Below are positions 39,575 to 47,659 of a stretch of DNA of 64,000 nucleotides, in pieces. Every line of letters begins with the position of its first letter. Positions within the stretch are counted from its first letter, which is position 1. The DNA is taken from NCBI RefSeq assembly GCF_902809835.1, contig NZ_CADDWM010000015.1:124001-188000 (forward strand), written 5' to 3'. This stretch comes from Agromyces sp. Marseille-P2726 (GTDB lineage Bacteria; Actinomycetota; Actinomycetes; Actinomycetales; Microbacteriaceae). The notes beneath the pieces were generated by a model, which saw only the letters and a program-made list of their open reading frames with translations, was not told the DNA's origin and made no database searches. Made by a program: the position numbers and the translations under genes.

Positions 39575-40859
39575 GTCATCCCTGGTAGTGGTGTAGCGCC
39601 GTGTCCTTCGTTGTAGATGGTTAGGCTCAGTTTGAGTACGGTGTCGGTGCTCACCTCGTTTTCGATGTCGGGGACGAGGGTGAGGCGGCTTCTGGCGAGG
39701 ATGTCCAGGCCGAGGTAGCGGCGGCCTTCGGCCCATTCGTCGGTCTGCTCGGCCAGGACGGCGCCGACGAGGCGGATGATCGTGTCGCGGTTCGGGAAGA
39801 TGCCCACCGAGTTGGTGCGGCGGCGAATCTCTCGGTTGAGCCGCTTGTTCGGGTTGTTCGACCAGATCTGGGCCCAGAGCCCTTCGGGGAACCCGGTGAA
39901 TGCGAGGATGTCCGCGCGGGTGGTGTCGAGGTGCTCGAAGGCGTCGGGGAGCTTGCCGTCGACGTAGTCCAGGAGCCGGTCGAACTGGGCGTGCACGGCA
40001 TCGGCGTCAGGTTGGTCGTGGACCGAGTGCAGCATCGCCTTCACGGCCGGCCACATGGCCTCCGGCGTCACCGACATCAGGTTCGCGGCGTAATGCGTGC
40101 GACACCTCTGCCAAGTTGCGCCGGGGAGGTTCACGACGATCGCTTCGACCAGCCCGGCGTGCGCGTCGCTGGTCACGAGCCGGACACCGGACAGGCCGCG
40201 GGCGACGAGGTCGGCGAAGAAGCTGTTCCACGCCGGGCCGGTCTCACTGTTCGCCACACGCAGCCCAAGCACCTCTCGTCGGCCGTCGGCGTTCACGCCG
40301 GTGGCGATCACGACGACCGCGTTGATCACCCGGCCGCCTTCGCGAACCTTCATCGTCAGCGCGTCCGCGGCGACGAACGTGAACGGGCCGGAGTCGCCGA
40401 GGGGTCGGTGGCGGAACTCGTCGACGTGCTCATCGAGCTCGGCCGCCATCCTCGACACCTGCGACTTCGACAGGCTGTGGATGCCGAGGGTCTTGACGAG
40501 CTTGTCCATCCGTCGGGTGGATACGCCGGCAGGTCGGCGACGACGGTGATCATCGCGGACTCGGCCCGTTTGCGGTGCTCGAGCAGCCACTCCGGCAAGT
40601 ACGTCCCGGCCCGCAGCTTCGGGATCTGAACGTCAATCGTGCCGACCCGCGTGTCCAGGTCGCGGCGCCGGTACCCGTTGCGCTGGGTCCTCCGGTCCGG
40701 GGAACGCTGCCCCCATTCGGCGCCGACGACGGCATCCGCGTCAGCGGACAGCAGCGCGTTAATCATGGTCTGCAGCAGCTGCCGCATCAGATCCGGGGAC
40801 GCGTCCGCGCGGGCTTCGCCGAGCAGGCCGGCAGGGTCGACAATGTGAGGTGCGGTCAT
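39575..40859 (-). pseudogene. IS256-family transposase, frameshifted
   Basis: Mutator-type DDE transposase. The N-terminal part (MTAPHIVDPAGLLGEARADASPDL to MITVVADLPA) and the C-terminal part (from VSTRRMDKLVKTLGIHSLSKSQVS) are in different frames; the frame changes near 40525 after VVAD, where other family members have several more residues, so a small deletion is likely. The rest is well conserved (VTSDAHAGL, WQRCRTHYAANLM, NPNKRLNREIRRRTN). Beyond the element the downstream frame runs on without a stop into the tRNA; this is a chance extension. Confidence 0.85.
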
Positions 40860-40978
40860 CGTGTTGATTCCGTTCGAGTGAGTTGCAGGAGATTCCTCGA
40901 AGGATCACACGGTTGCCGCGCTCACGTCAGTAGCGACGAGCCCGATCCCCGCGCTACACCACTATGCGGGACTCAACT
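39575..40978 (-). mobile_element. IS256-family element with a broken transposase
   Basis: About 1.40 kb. Inner inverted repeats TAGTGGTGTAGCGC (39586-39599) and GCGCTACACCACTA (40951-40964) are perfect, with TCCC/GGGA preserved further out. The 9-base sequence TTCGACACG occurs directly outside both ends (39566-39574 and 40979-40987) and may be the target duplication; the two end sequences differ by a few bases so the exact ends are uncertain. The element contains one transposase pseudogene. Confidence 0.75.
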
Positions 40979-41118
40979 TTCGACACGCCCCGACTTGCTC
41001 GATCGATCGCGCAGGTACTCGATCGATCTCGGCCGGCCTCGGACGTTTCGGCGGGCGATGGGCCCCGTCACGCCGAACCCGCTCTCATCGGCGGCCATCT
41101 GACGAGACGCGGGGTGTC

Positions 41119-41131
41119 ACAGTGACTGTGC
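41119..41131. promoter_or_regulatory. Short perfect palindrome at the end of the LuxR gene
   Basis: CACAGTGACTGTG, six complementary bases on each side of a central G, about 15 bases after the LuxR stop. Either a weak hairpin at the end of the transcript or a dimer-binding site. The surrounding 40988-41146 stretch has no gene. Confidence 0.3.
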
Positions 41132-41146
41132 CGTCCGTGCGGATGG

Positions 41147-42004
41147 TCAAGGACGGCTCCGTTCCGCTTGGTCGACTGTAGCTGGGCTGGTGTCAGTTCC
41201 GTCGTCGTGCGTGGCGACCTCTGCCTCGATCGTCTGAATCGCTGGAGCTCGCGCAGTGAACGAGGGCAGTTGGAGCACACGAAGCTCGTGGGCGAGAATG
41301 ACGGCGCTGACGCGGTCGTTCACGTGGAGCTTGCGATAGAGGTTCTCCTGGTGCTTGCTGACAGTCCGAGGACTGATTCGCAGTCGACTGGCGATCGCGA
41401 CGGTGGTGAGGCCACGAGCGACGAGCCCTAGCACTGCGAGTTCCCGTGAGGTGAGTCGAGCGTCTGCGACGGCGTTCGCATCCACCGAACCGGGCACGAA
41501 GCACTCTGCCAAGACGGCGCAATGCGCGTCCAATGCTGCGATCAGCGGTCGAAGCAGCTCGAGATCATCGGTCGCACCCTGGAGCGGTTCCGCTGAGGAT
41601 ACGCCGAGCCACCGGTGATCCATGTTCTGGCGTGGTCGCAAAGGGACGAAGACGAAGTCCTTGATGTTCTGATCGCGAAGGCTCTGCAGGAGCGTCCGCG
41701 ACCACGAGGTTGTGAAGCGCTGCGCCTCCATAAGGCTGTGCGTGTGCGGATCTCCCGTCGAACGGTACAGCAGAGCGAGCGGATGATCGCCGATCTGCGG
41801 CACGTAAGGTGCAGCATCGACGGCCGTCTCGTATACGCCGAAACGAGCACGCGACTCGGTGAAATCAATGGTTCCGGTAGCGTCGGAAGAGAAGTACGTT
41901 GCCAGTTCGTGGCAGATCTCCACCATCGGATCATGGTCTAGCGGCCGCGAGAGCAATTCGGCCGTCAGGTCGATCCACGAATTCCGGAAACTCGAACTGC
42001 TCAT
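41147..42004 (-). CDS. LuxR/GerE-type transcriptional regulator
   Basis: 285 residues, with a helix-turn-helix of the GerE class near 184-241 (LTSRELAVLGLVARGLTTVAIASRLRISPRTVSKHQENLYRKLHVNDRVSAVILAHEL). The N-terminal 180 residues (SSDATGTIDFTESRARFGVYET, DFVFVPLRPRQNMDHRWLGVSSAEP) look like a divergent GAF/PAS-type ligand domain but are not recognised. No receiver domain, so it is not a two-component regulator. The ATG has GGAG ahead. It is transcribed away from the three-gene cassette, whose upstream region it shares, so control of the cassette is likely. Confidence 0.85.
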   Translation of the reverse strand: MSSSSFRNSWIDLTAELLSRPLDHDPMVEICHELATYFSSDATGTIDFTESRARFGVYETAVDAAPYVPQIGDHPLALLYRSTGDPHTHSLMEAQRFTTSWSRTLLQSLRDQNIKDFVFVPLRPRQNMDHRWLGVSSAEPLQGATDDLELLRPLIAALDAHCAVLAECFVPGSVDANAVADARLTSRELAVLGLVARGLTTVAIASRLRISPRTVSKHQENLYRKLHVNDRVSAVILAHELRVLQLPSFTARAPAIQTIEAEVATHDDGTDTSPATVDQAERSRP

Positions 42005-42296
42005 GTGATCTCCAGCGAACGAGCTGCGCGTTATCTCGCACTGTGGAGCCGAGCGACGCCGTCGCTCGGCGGCGACCCGTCCAGCCCGAAACGGATTGAC
42101 CACGTTGCCCGGACTTCTGCGATCAGTATCCCGCTGCTCGTGGGAACCGGCAAGGAGCTTTGACGGCGTCGCGTAGCACACCGGGTGCAGCACAGCAATG
42201 CGCACCTGTGCGTAGAGACGCCCCAAGGCGTGCGGCCGCACCATGGGTATACCGCCTTCGGCGGGCCCCCCAAATGCGCGACTCTGGGAGGATGCC
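42005..42296. promoter_or_regulatory. Divergent control region between the LuxR gene and the three-gene cassette
   Basis: 292 bases with no gene. Visible: a perfect 10-bp hairpin GCCGAGCGAC-GCC-GTCGCTCGGC (42048-42070) in the LuxR leader, CGCAC-CT-GTGCG (42201-42212), TATACC at 42248-42253 as a possible -10 for the cassette, and CCGCC-TTC-GGCGG at 42252-42264. Any of the inverted repeats could be the regulator site; none has been tested. Confidence 0.5.
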
Positions 42297-44081
42297 ATGA
42301 CTTCGAAGTCACCGGCGAACGACGCCCACACATCTGATAAACGAGGGACGTCTCGTGCGCTCACGGCGATGAGAACGCCGAACCCCGTCCACTCCGGTGC
42401 GGAGCGGGAAGAGGCGGGGCTTCATTTCATGGCGGATGACCGCATCGACGTCACGTCGATGAAATCGCCCCGACGACTCGCAATGGACGCCGTGTTCCAC
42501 GATCGAGCCGACCTCAGGCAGGGGCTCACGGAGAACCTTGCCCCCGCGCGAACACGCAACGCGGCGGCCGAAACCCGGGTCGAGGCGGCGTTCGCGGCGT
42601 TTCCGCGATCGCGGTCCCGGGTGACGGGCATCCCGAACGGCGACCTCCCCGCCGAGGCGGCGTTGTTCGACGTGATGAGTGCCGGGATTCGCGCTCGACT
42701 GAACGCACGCCAGCCGCGCCACCCGGGATCCGGCATCGCCATCCGTTCCGACAGTCCGTTGATCCGTCGCGCACGAAGCGGCTCCCACCGCGACCGTTCG
42801 CTGGGGACGGTCCGGGTCGACGAACTCCTCGACCACCTCAACAACCACCGTCCCGAAGTGGTCACGCTTTCGAGCGGGCGAGCCCTCACCGTGAGCCAGG
42901 CCAAGGCCCGCGCCCGGGCGATCCTGGACGAGATCGATGGCGGTGCTGGCCACGCGAACGCCGAGGTCGACATCGACGCGCTCGAGGGAACCAGCGTCAC
43001 TGAGGTCGGCGACGGTGACCCGGACACCGTGAATGCGGTACAGGCGTTCGTCACGGAGAAGGTCGACACCCAGATGACCAGGGTGGTCGCCCCCGAGGAC
43101 CCCGTGAGTTTTGGACTTATCCCGCTCCCCGATGAGGGAGGCAACGCGAACCTCCCGACCACGTTCCAACTGCGGCCCGGCCCGACGGACGTCACCGCGT
43201 ATCACGACTTCAGCACCCTTCAGGTCGCATTCGAGAACGTTTGGCTGGAGATCCTCGACGGCGAACTCGAAACCCTCGGCCGCGACCTGTACCGCGAGTA
43301 CGTCGACTTAAAGGACTTCATCGGCTACGACGAAGACACCGCGGAGAGACCGATCAGTTCGCTGCAGGACCTTGCTTGGCTCATGGGCCGGGTCCGGGAG
43401 CTGAGCCGGATGTCGCAGGACGCGATACCGGCCGGCAGCGGAGGCGGCGGCTCCTCCTCCGGGAAGCCCTCGACCGGAACGAACGAGATCGCTGAGGGGT
43501 TCGAGGACTTCCTGAACAGCCTTCCCGGAGGACGCGGCCTCACCGGCGTCCTCACGCTCGGCGTCAGCGAGTTCGTTCTGTGGTTCTTGAAGGAGACCGG
43601 CAGCATCGGCACCAAGCCGGCATTGACATGGGACGACGTGCTGAACGGCAGGCAGCTCAACCGGGGTGACCGGATCCTGGCATCCGTCGCCGAGAACCGC
43701 GTCCCGCAGGGCTCGATCGAGCTCGTACTGCGGACCGACATTTCGACGATCCAAGGGAAGGTCGGGAAGAGGAACGTCGCATTCCAGCGCTTCGACGAGC
43801 CATCGGGCAAGTTCGTGAACGTCGCCGTAGCAGGAAACTTCTATCCCGCGAGGGCAGGGGAGCCAGTGGAGTCCGGCACCGTCGCCCTGTCCGACAGCCA
43901 AGGCAACGCACAGTTCTGGGAGCACCGCGTCCTCATCGCATCCACCTCACTCGACGCCGGACTGCTCGAGTTCTCATCGCAGGAAACCGAGACCACGCTC
44001 TCCGGCCGGTACGTCCTCGGTGACCTCGACAAGGTCGTTCCCGACGGCGCGAGCGTGACCTTCTACTGGAAGGACTCCTGA
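42297..44081 (+). CDS. Cassette protein 1, unknown function
   Basis: Not recognised. 594 residues. Residues 1-150 are Arg-rich and probably disordered (RTPNPVHSGAEREEAGLHF, RSRSRVTGIPNGDLPAEAALFDVMSAGIRARL). The middle contains VRVDELLDHLNNHRPEVVTLSSGRALTVSQAKARARAILDEIDGG and a long helical part ending DLAWLMGRVRELSRMSQDA. A Gly/Ser linker (about 380-395) leads to a C-terminal beta-rich domain (LTWDDVLNGRQLNRGDRILASVAENRVP to VPDGASVTFYWKDS). No signal peptide, no catalytic motif that I can name. GGGAGG precedes the ATG. It is the first gene of the cassette, with the second starting one base after its stop. Confidence 0.75.
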   Translation: MTSKSPANDAHTSDKRGTSRALTAMRTPNPVHSGAEREEAGLHFMADDRIDVTSMKSPRRLAMDAVFHDRADLRQGLTENLAPARTRNAAAETRVEAAFAAFPRSRSRVTGIPNGDLPAEAALFDVMSAGIRARLNARQPRHPGSGIAIRSDSPLIRRARSGSHRDRSLGTVRVDELLDHLNNHRPEVVTLSSGRALTVSQAKARARAILDEIDGGAGHANAEVDIDALEGTSVTEVGDGDPDTVNAVQAFVTEKVDTQMTRVVAPEDPVSFGLIPLPDEGGNANLPTTFQLRPGPTDVTAYHDFSTLQVAFENVWLEILDGELETLGRDLYREYVDLKDFIGYDEDTAERPISSLQDLAWLMGRVRELSRMSQDAIPAGSGGGGSSSGKPSTGTNEIAEGFEDFLNSLPGGRGLTGVLTLGVSEFVLWFLKETGSIGTKPALTWDDVLNGRQLNRGDRILASVAENRVPQGSIELVLRTDISTIQGKVGKRNVAFQRFDEPSGKFVNVAVAGNFYPARAGEPVESGTVALSDSQGNAQFWEHRVLIASTSLDAGLLEFSSQETETTLSGRYVLGDLDKVVPDGASVTFYWKDS

Positions 44082-44082
44082 C

Positions 44083-46137
44083 ATGCCGACCTACAGCGCA
44101 GCTGCCGCGGCGGCTCGATCCGCGGATGCCTCCGAGAGCAACCCGCTCGGTGGAACCAGCCGACTCGCCTACCTGCTGACCCAGCTCGAGAACAAGCTCG
44201 CCGAACGGTACGCCTTCGACGTGTTCGAACCCGGAGCCATCAACTTCGGCCTCATGGTCACGTATCGGCAGAAATGGGTGCCGCAGGACTACCAGGTCGG
44301 AGAACTGGTCAAGACCATCCCGCTCGCTCCGAAGGAGATCAAGCGGTACACGACCAAGACGGTCTCCAAGAAGACCCGAACGCAGAAGGAGCTCGACGAC
44401 AACCTTCGGACCCAACGCGACGAGTCGACCGACACAACCCGAGCGGACGAGGAGATCGTCACGAAGGCGGTCAAGAAGACGAACTTCAACCTCACGGCCC
44501 AGGAGACGTTCGGGAAGGAAGGCTCGTGGTCCGTGACAGCGACCCAGAACGCAGGTGGTAGCTCCGAGAACGAATCCCACAAGACGAAGAAGGACTTCCG
44601 CGAGGCGGTCATGAAGAGCGCCAAGGAGTACCGAGAGCAGCACAAGGTCGAAGTGGATGTCTCGGAGATTGCAGAGGACGAGAGCACGGGATTCCACGAG
44701 ATCCAGAATCCCAACGACGAACTCGCTGTCACGTACTTGCTCTACGAACTGGAGCGCACCTATCTGATCAGCGAGGACCTGTACAAGCTGACACCGGTGA
44801 TCTTCGTCGCCAATGAAGTGCCCGCGCCGAACGCGATCGATGATGCGTGGTTGATCGAGCACGATTGGATCCTGAATCGCGCCATTCTCGACGATTCCTT
44901 CCGCCCCGCACTCGAGTACCTCACCAAGAGCTTCACCGGCGCCGAAGTCAACATCAAGATCCTCGAAGCGAACGCGGCCGCGGCGAAGGAGCTGGTCGAC
45001 AAGCTGAACCAGCAGTTGCAGCTGCAAGTGGGCATCCTCGCCGCGAACCAGCGAAGCCTCGATGACGCGGTCGGCCAGATGATCGCGAGCCAGCGAGTCG
45101 AGGGAGGGCTGACCTTCGTCAAGGGCATCTTCGATCCGCTCAAGATCACCGGCGACGCAGATACCGGCGCGGTCGACGCTGCAGAGGCGATGGTCGAATA
45201 CGCGCGGGACACCCTCAACCGGGCTGAGCGGGAGCGCGCTCGCCTGCTCTCCCTGGTGGAGGTCGCCGCGACCGCGCTCCAAACGGCCGTCGACAAGCTG
45301 GCACTCGCGGTCAAGGAACACTACGACCAGGTAGCGGCGATCGATCGACTGCGGGTCCACGTCAAGGAAAACATCCTCTACTACATGCAGGCGATCTGGC
45401 GACAGGAACCACCCGACCAGCGCTACTTCCGCCTCTACGATCTGGATGTTCCGGAAATCGTCGCCGAGGCAAGCGCAGAACTGACGACGGCAGGGCCCGG
45501 CACGACAGCTCGACGCGGACTCATCGACGCGATCCGCGGCGACGACTACGCGATGACGATCGTAACTGTCCCGAACTACCGCATCGAGGCCCGCAAGCTG
45601 CGCGATGTCGCAGATCTGGACAACGTCCTCGCGTACACCGGCAACTACATGGTCTTCGCCCTCAACCGGAACAACTTCATCACCCTGCGCATGATGCAGG
45701 ACTACCTCGAAGTGGGGAACCAGGTCGGCCTCCGAGACCCCGACGAGTTCGGAAACCTGAGCATTACGCAGTTGCGCGACCTCGCCGTGAGAATCAAGGC
45801 CGAGGATCCGACCGCTTGGGAGACCATCAGAGAAGACTTCGAGGAGAGGCTCATCGATCGGCTCAGTTCGCCGCGGATGGAGGGTGAACTCGTGATCGTA
45901 CCCAGCTCCTCGCTCTACATCGAATGCCTGGTCGGCACCCACCCGCTCCTGGAGGACTTCAAGCTGATCCACCGCGCGCTCGACGTGAAGAAGGTGCAAG
46001 CCGAGGTTCGTCGCGCTGAACTTGAGAACGTCCGTCTGGCCGCCAGGGCCCTCGAGGGAGAACGCAGCGATCCCGACATCGAGAAGACAATCCTCGTGCG
46101 CGGCGATGCCATTCCGACGATGCCGGTCGACGACTAG
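44083..46137 (+). CDS. Cassette protein 2, unknown function
   Basis: Not recognised. 684 residues, no signal peptide or hydrophobic membrane helix. An N-terminal domain (FGLMVTYRQKWVPQDYQVGELVKTIPLAPKEIKRYTTK) leads into a Ser/Thr-rich stretch with alternating polar residues (NFNLTAQETFGKEGSWSVTATQNAGGSSENES) between helical Lys/Glu-rich segments. Around 292-335 and 364-430 are long heptad-like helices (LEANAAAAKELVDKLNQQLQL, AEAMVEYARDTLNRAERER), probable coiled coil. The C-terminal 200 residues (YAMTIVTVPNYRIEARKLRDV and IVPSSSLYIECLVGTHPLLEDFKLIHRALD) form another folded domain. Adjacent to gene 1, so the two are translated together. Large structural or assembly protein is the best guess. 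Confidence 0.75.
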   Translation: MPTYSAAAAAARSADASESNPLGGTSRLAYLLTQLENKLAERYAFDVFEPGAINFGLMVTYRQKWVPQDYQVGELVKTIPLAPKEIKRYTTKTVSKKTRTQKELDDNLRTQRDESTDTTRADEEIVTKAVKKTNFNLTAQETFGKEGSWSVTATQNAGGSSENESHKTKKDFREAVMKSAKEYREQHKVEVDVSEIAEDESTGFHEIQNPNDELAVTYLLYELERTYLISEDLYKLTPVIFVANEVPAPNAIDDAWLIEHDWILNRAILDDSFRPALEYLTKSFTGAEVNIKILEANAAAAKELVDKLNQQLQLQVGILAANQRSLDDAVGQMIASQRVEGGLTFVKGIFDPLKITGDADTGAVDAAEAMVEYARDTLNRAERERARLLSLVEVAATALQTAVDKLALAVKEHYDQVAAIDRLRVHVKENILYYMQAIWRQEPPDQRYFRLYDLDVPEIVAEASAELTTAGPGTTARRGLIDAIRGDDYAMTIVTVPNYRIEARKLRDVADLDNVLAYTGNYMVFALNRNNFITLRMMQDYLEVGNQVGLRDPDEFGNLSITQLRDLAVRIKAEDPTAWETIREDFEERLIDRLSSPRMEGELVIVPSSSLYIECLVGTHPLLEDFKLIHRALDVKKVQAEVRRAELENVRLAARALEGERSDPDIEKTILVRGDAIPTMPVDD

Positions 46138-46171
46138 CGGTTCTTGACGCCCGGAGCCGGATTCGGAACGG

Positions 46172-47599
46172 ATGAAGATCGCGATGACGGAGAAGCTCGA
46201 CGACCAGCGGGCCACCCAGGACCGTCGTACAGATGACCGGTTCGGTCGGCGCGACGCGGCAAGACCAAGCCACCCTCCACAGGGGCCCGGCTGGGATCGA
46301 GCTCCGGCCGCGTCGGGTTCGATCCTCGTTCCGCCTCGCAACTGCTGGGACTTCATCACCTTCGATCCGGAGCTCAGCGACACGGTCACGGGCGTCGGGG
46401 TGCACCGTGTGATCCGCGAGCAGGTCGGCGAGTACATCGCGCGGCAGGGGTACGGTCCGAATGTGAAAGTTCGGATTCCGGGGGCGTCCTTCGACCATTA
46501 TCGAGACAAGAACACATTGTCGATCGGACACAAGGGGGGCGGCCACGGCGATGTGGACCTCGCGTTCTGCTCCATCGACAAGAAGACCATGCTGGTGGCA
46601 GAGGTGAAGCCTGCGAACACCGAGGCAGCGACCGGTGATCTCCAGATCGGGTTCTACATTGAGAAAGCGAATGAGGATGCGTCCCTCAAAACGAAGCTCG
46701 GCGTGAAGGAGTTCGCGCGGATGGGTGCGAGGCACGCCCGACTTCCTACCGAGGTCGTGTACCTCAGTCGACGTTTCCAGGTGAAGTGGTGGGAGTGCGT
46801 GGATGGCGTCATCCTGTATAAGGAGATCGACAAGAAGCGACGCAACGAGAAGGGGAAGCAGAAGGAGAAGGCTTCGAAGGGGTCGATCGGGCCGACCGTG
46901 GAGATTCAGGGCCGGAAGATCCAGCTCCTCACCTCTGCGCCACGGCCTCGCACTTATGCCGATTGGGTTCCGTCGGCGCTGCGCCGGGACATCGAGGCGA
47001 ACGCGCTCCCAGACGGTGTATATCGCGGTCGATACACCGCGATGTGGCCATCGGGCTACTCCGCTGACGTCGTTGTGTGGGTGGACACGGGTCCGCTCGG
47101 TCGCGAGCACTTCTACTATCACGAGTTTCCGCGAGATCCGGCATTCTATGACGACCTCGCCCGAAAGGTGGGCCTATCGGATTGGCAACGAGACCTAGTC
47201 CGGTCGACGCTCGTTGAGTACAACGAGGACATATGGCGGCGAATCGCCCCAGACCCAGTAACCGGCGTCCAATCGAGCATGAACCCCTACCATGCTCGAG
47301 ATGACCTCCGCGTCTACTACGCCGACCGCCTCAAAGCCGTCGTCGGGGGAGCAGCCACGGTCATTGTCACAGCGGGCGTCACGGCGGCGGCATCCACCAC
47401 CATTACGGCGGCGCAGCGTGGCGTCGTGAGCAAATTGATTGAACGCGAAGCTGAGCTCGTGCGGTCCGAGCCGCTGCCAAGCTGGGTGATGGCGGCGATC
47501 AGAGCCGGCGCGGCCGAGGCCAAAGCCGCGGGCGGAGGAGGCCCCGGAGGCGCCCCACCCATAGGGGCGTCAATTCCCAAACCCGTTACTGTTCGCTGA
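46172..47599 (+). CDS. Cassette protein 3, PD-(D/E)xK-like protein of unknown function
   Basis: 475 residues. The segment GHGDVDLAFCSIDKKTMLVAEVKPAN places Asp127/Asp129 in a first strand and Glu144-x-Lys146 in the next, the spacing and composition of a PD-(D/E)xK nuclease-like active site; the call rests on this pattern alone. The rest includes FYIEKANEDASLKTKLGVKEFARMGARHARLPTEVVYL and YHEFPRDPAFYDDLARKVGLSDWQ. A hydrophobic Ala/Thr-rich stretch around 389-414 (AVVGGAATVIVTAGVTAAASTTITAA) could be a membrane or low-complexity segment and the C-terminus is Gly/Pro-rich. The start could be the ATG here or the one 12 bases later. Codon use is less GC-biased than in housekeeping genes here. Confidence 0.7.
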   Translation: MKIAMTEKLDDQRATQDRRTDDRFGRRDAARPSHPPQGPGWDRAPAASGSILVPPRNCWDFITFDPELSDTVTGVGVHRVIREQVGEYIARQGYGPNVKVRIPGASFDHYRDKNTLSIGHKGGGHGDVDLAFCSIDKKTMLVAEVKPANTEAATGDLQIGFYIEKANEDASLKTKLGVKEFARMGARHARLPTEVVYLSRRFQVKWWECVDGVILYKEIDKKRRNEKGKQKEKASKGSIGPTVEIQGRKIQLLTSAPRPRTYADWVPSALRRDIEANALPDGVYRGRYTAMWPSGYSADVVVWVDTGPLGREHFYYHEFPRDPAFYDDLARKVGLSDWQRDLVRSTLVEYNEDIWRRIAPDPVTGVQSSMNPYHARDDLRVYYADRLKAVVGGAATVIVTAGVTAAASTTITAAQRGVVSKLIEREAELVRSEPLPSWVMAAIRAGAAEAKAAGGGGPGGAPPIGASIPKPVTVR

Positions 47600-47659
47600 A
47601 AGGGTCTGCGCGCGCACCGTTTCCTGTGACACTCGAGCTGTCGTCCGCGTCTTGCTCGA

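Noticed and set aside
43933-46437. Long minus-strand frame opposite cassette genes 1-3
   Set aside because: Antisense shadow spanning three plus-strand genes with good starts and tight spacing; no recognisable domain.
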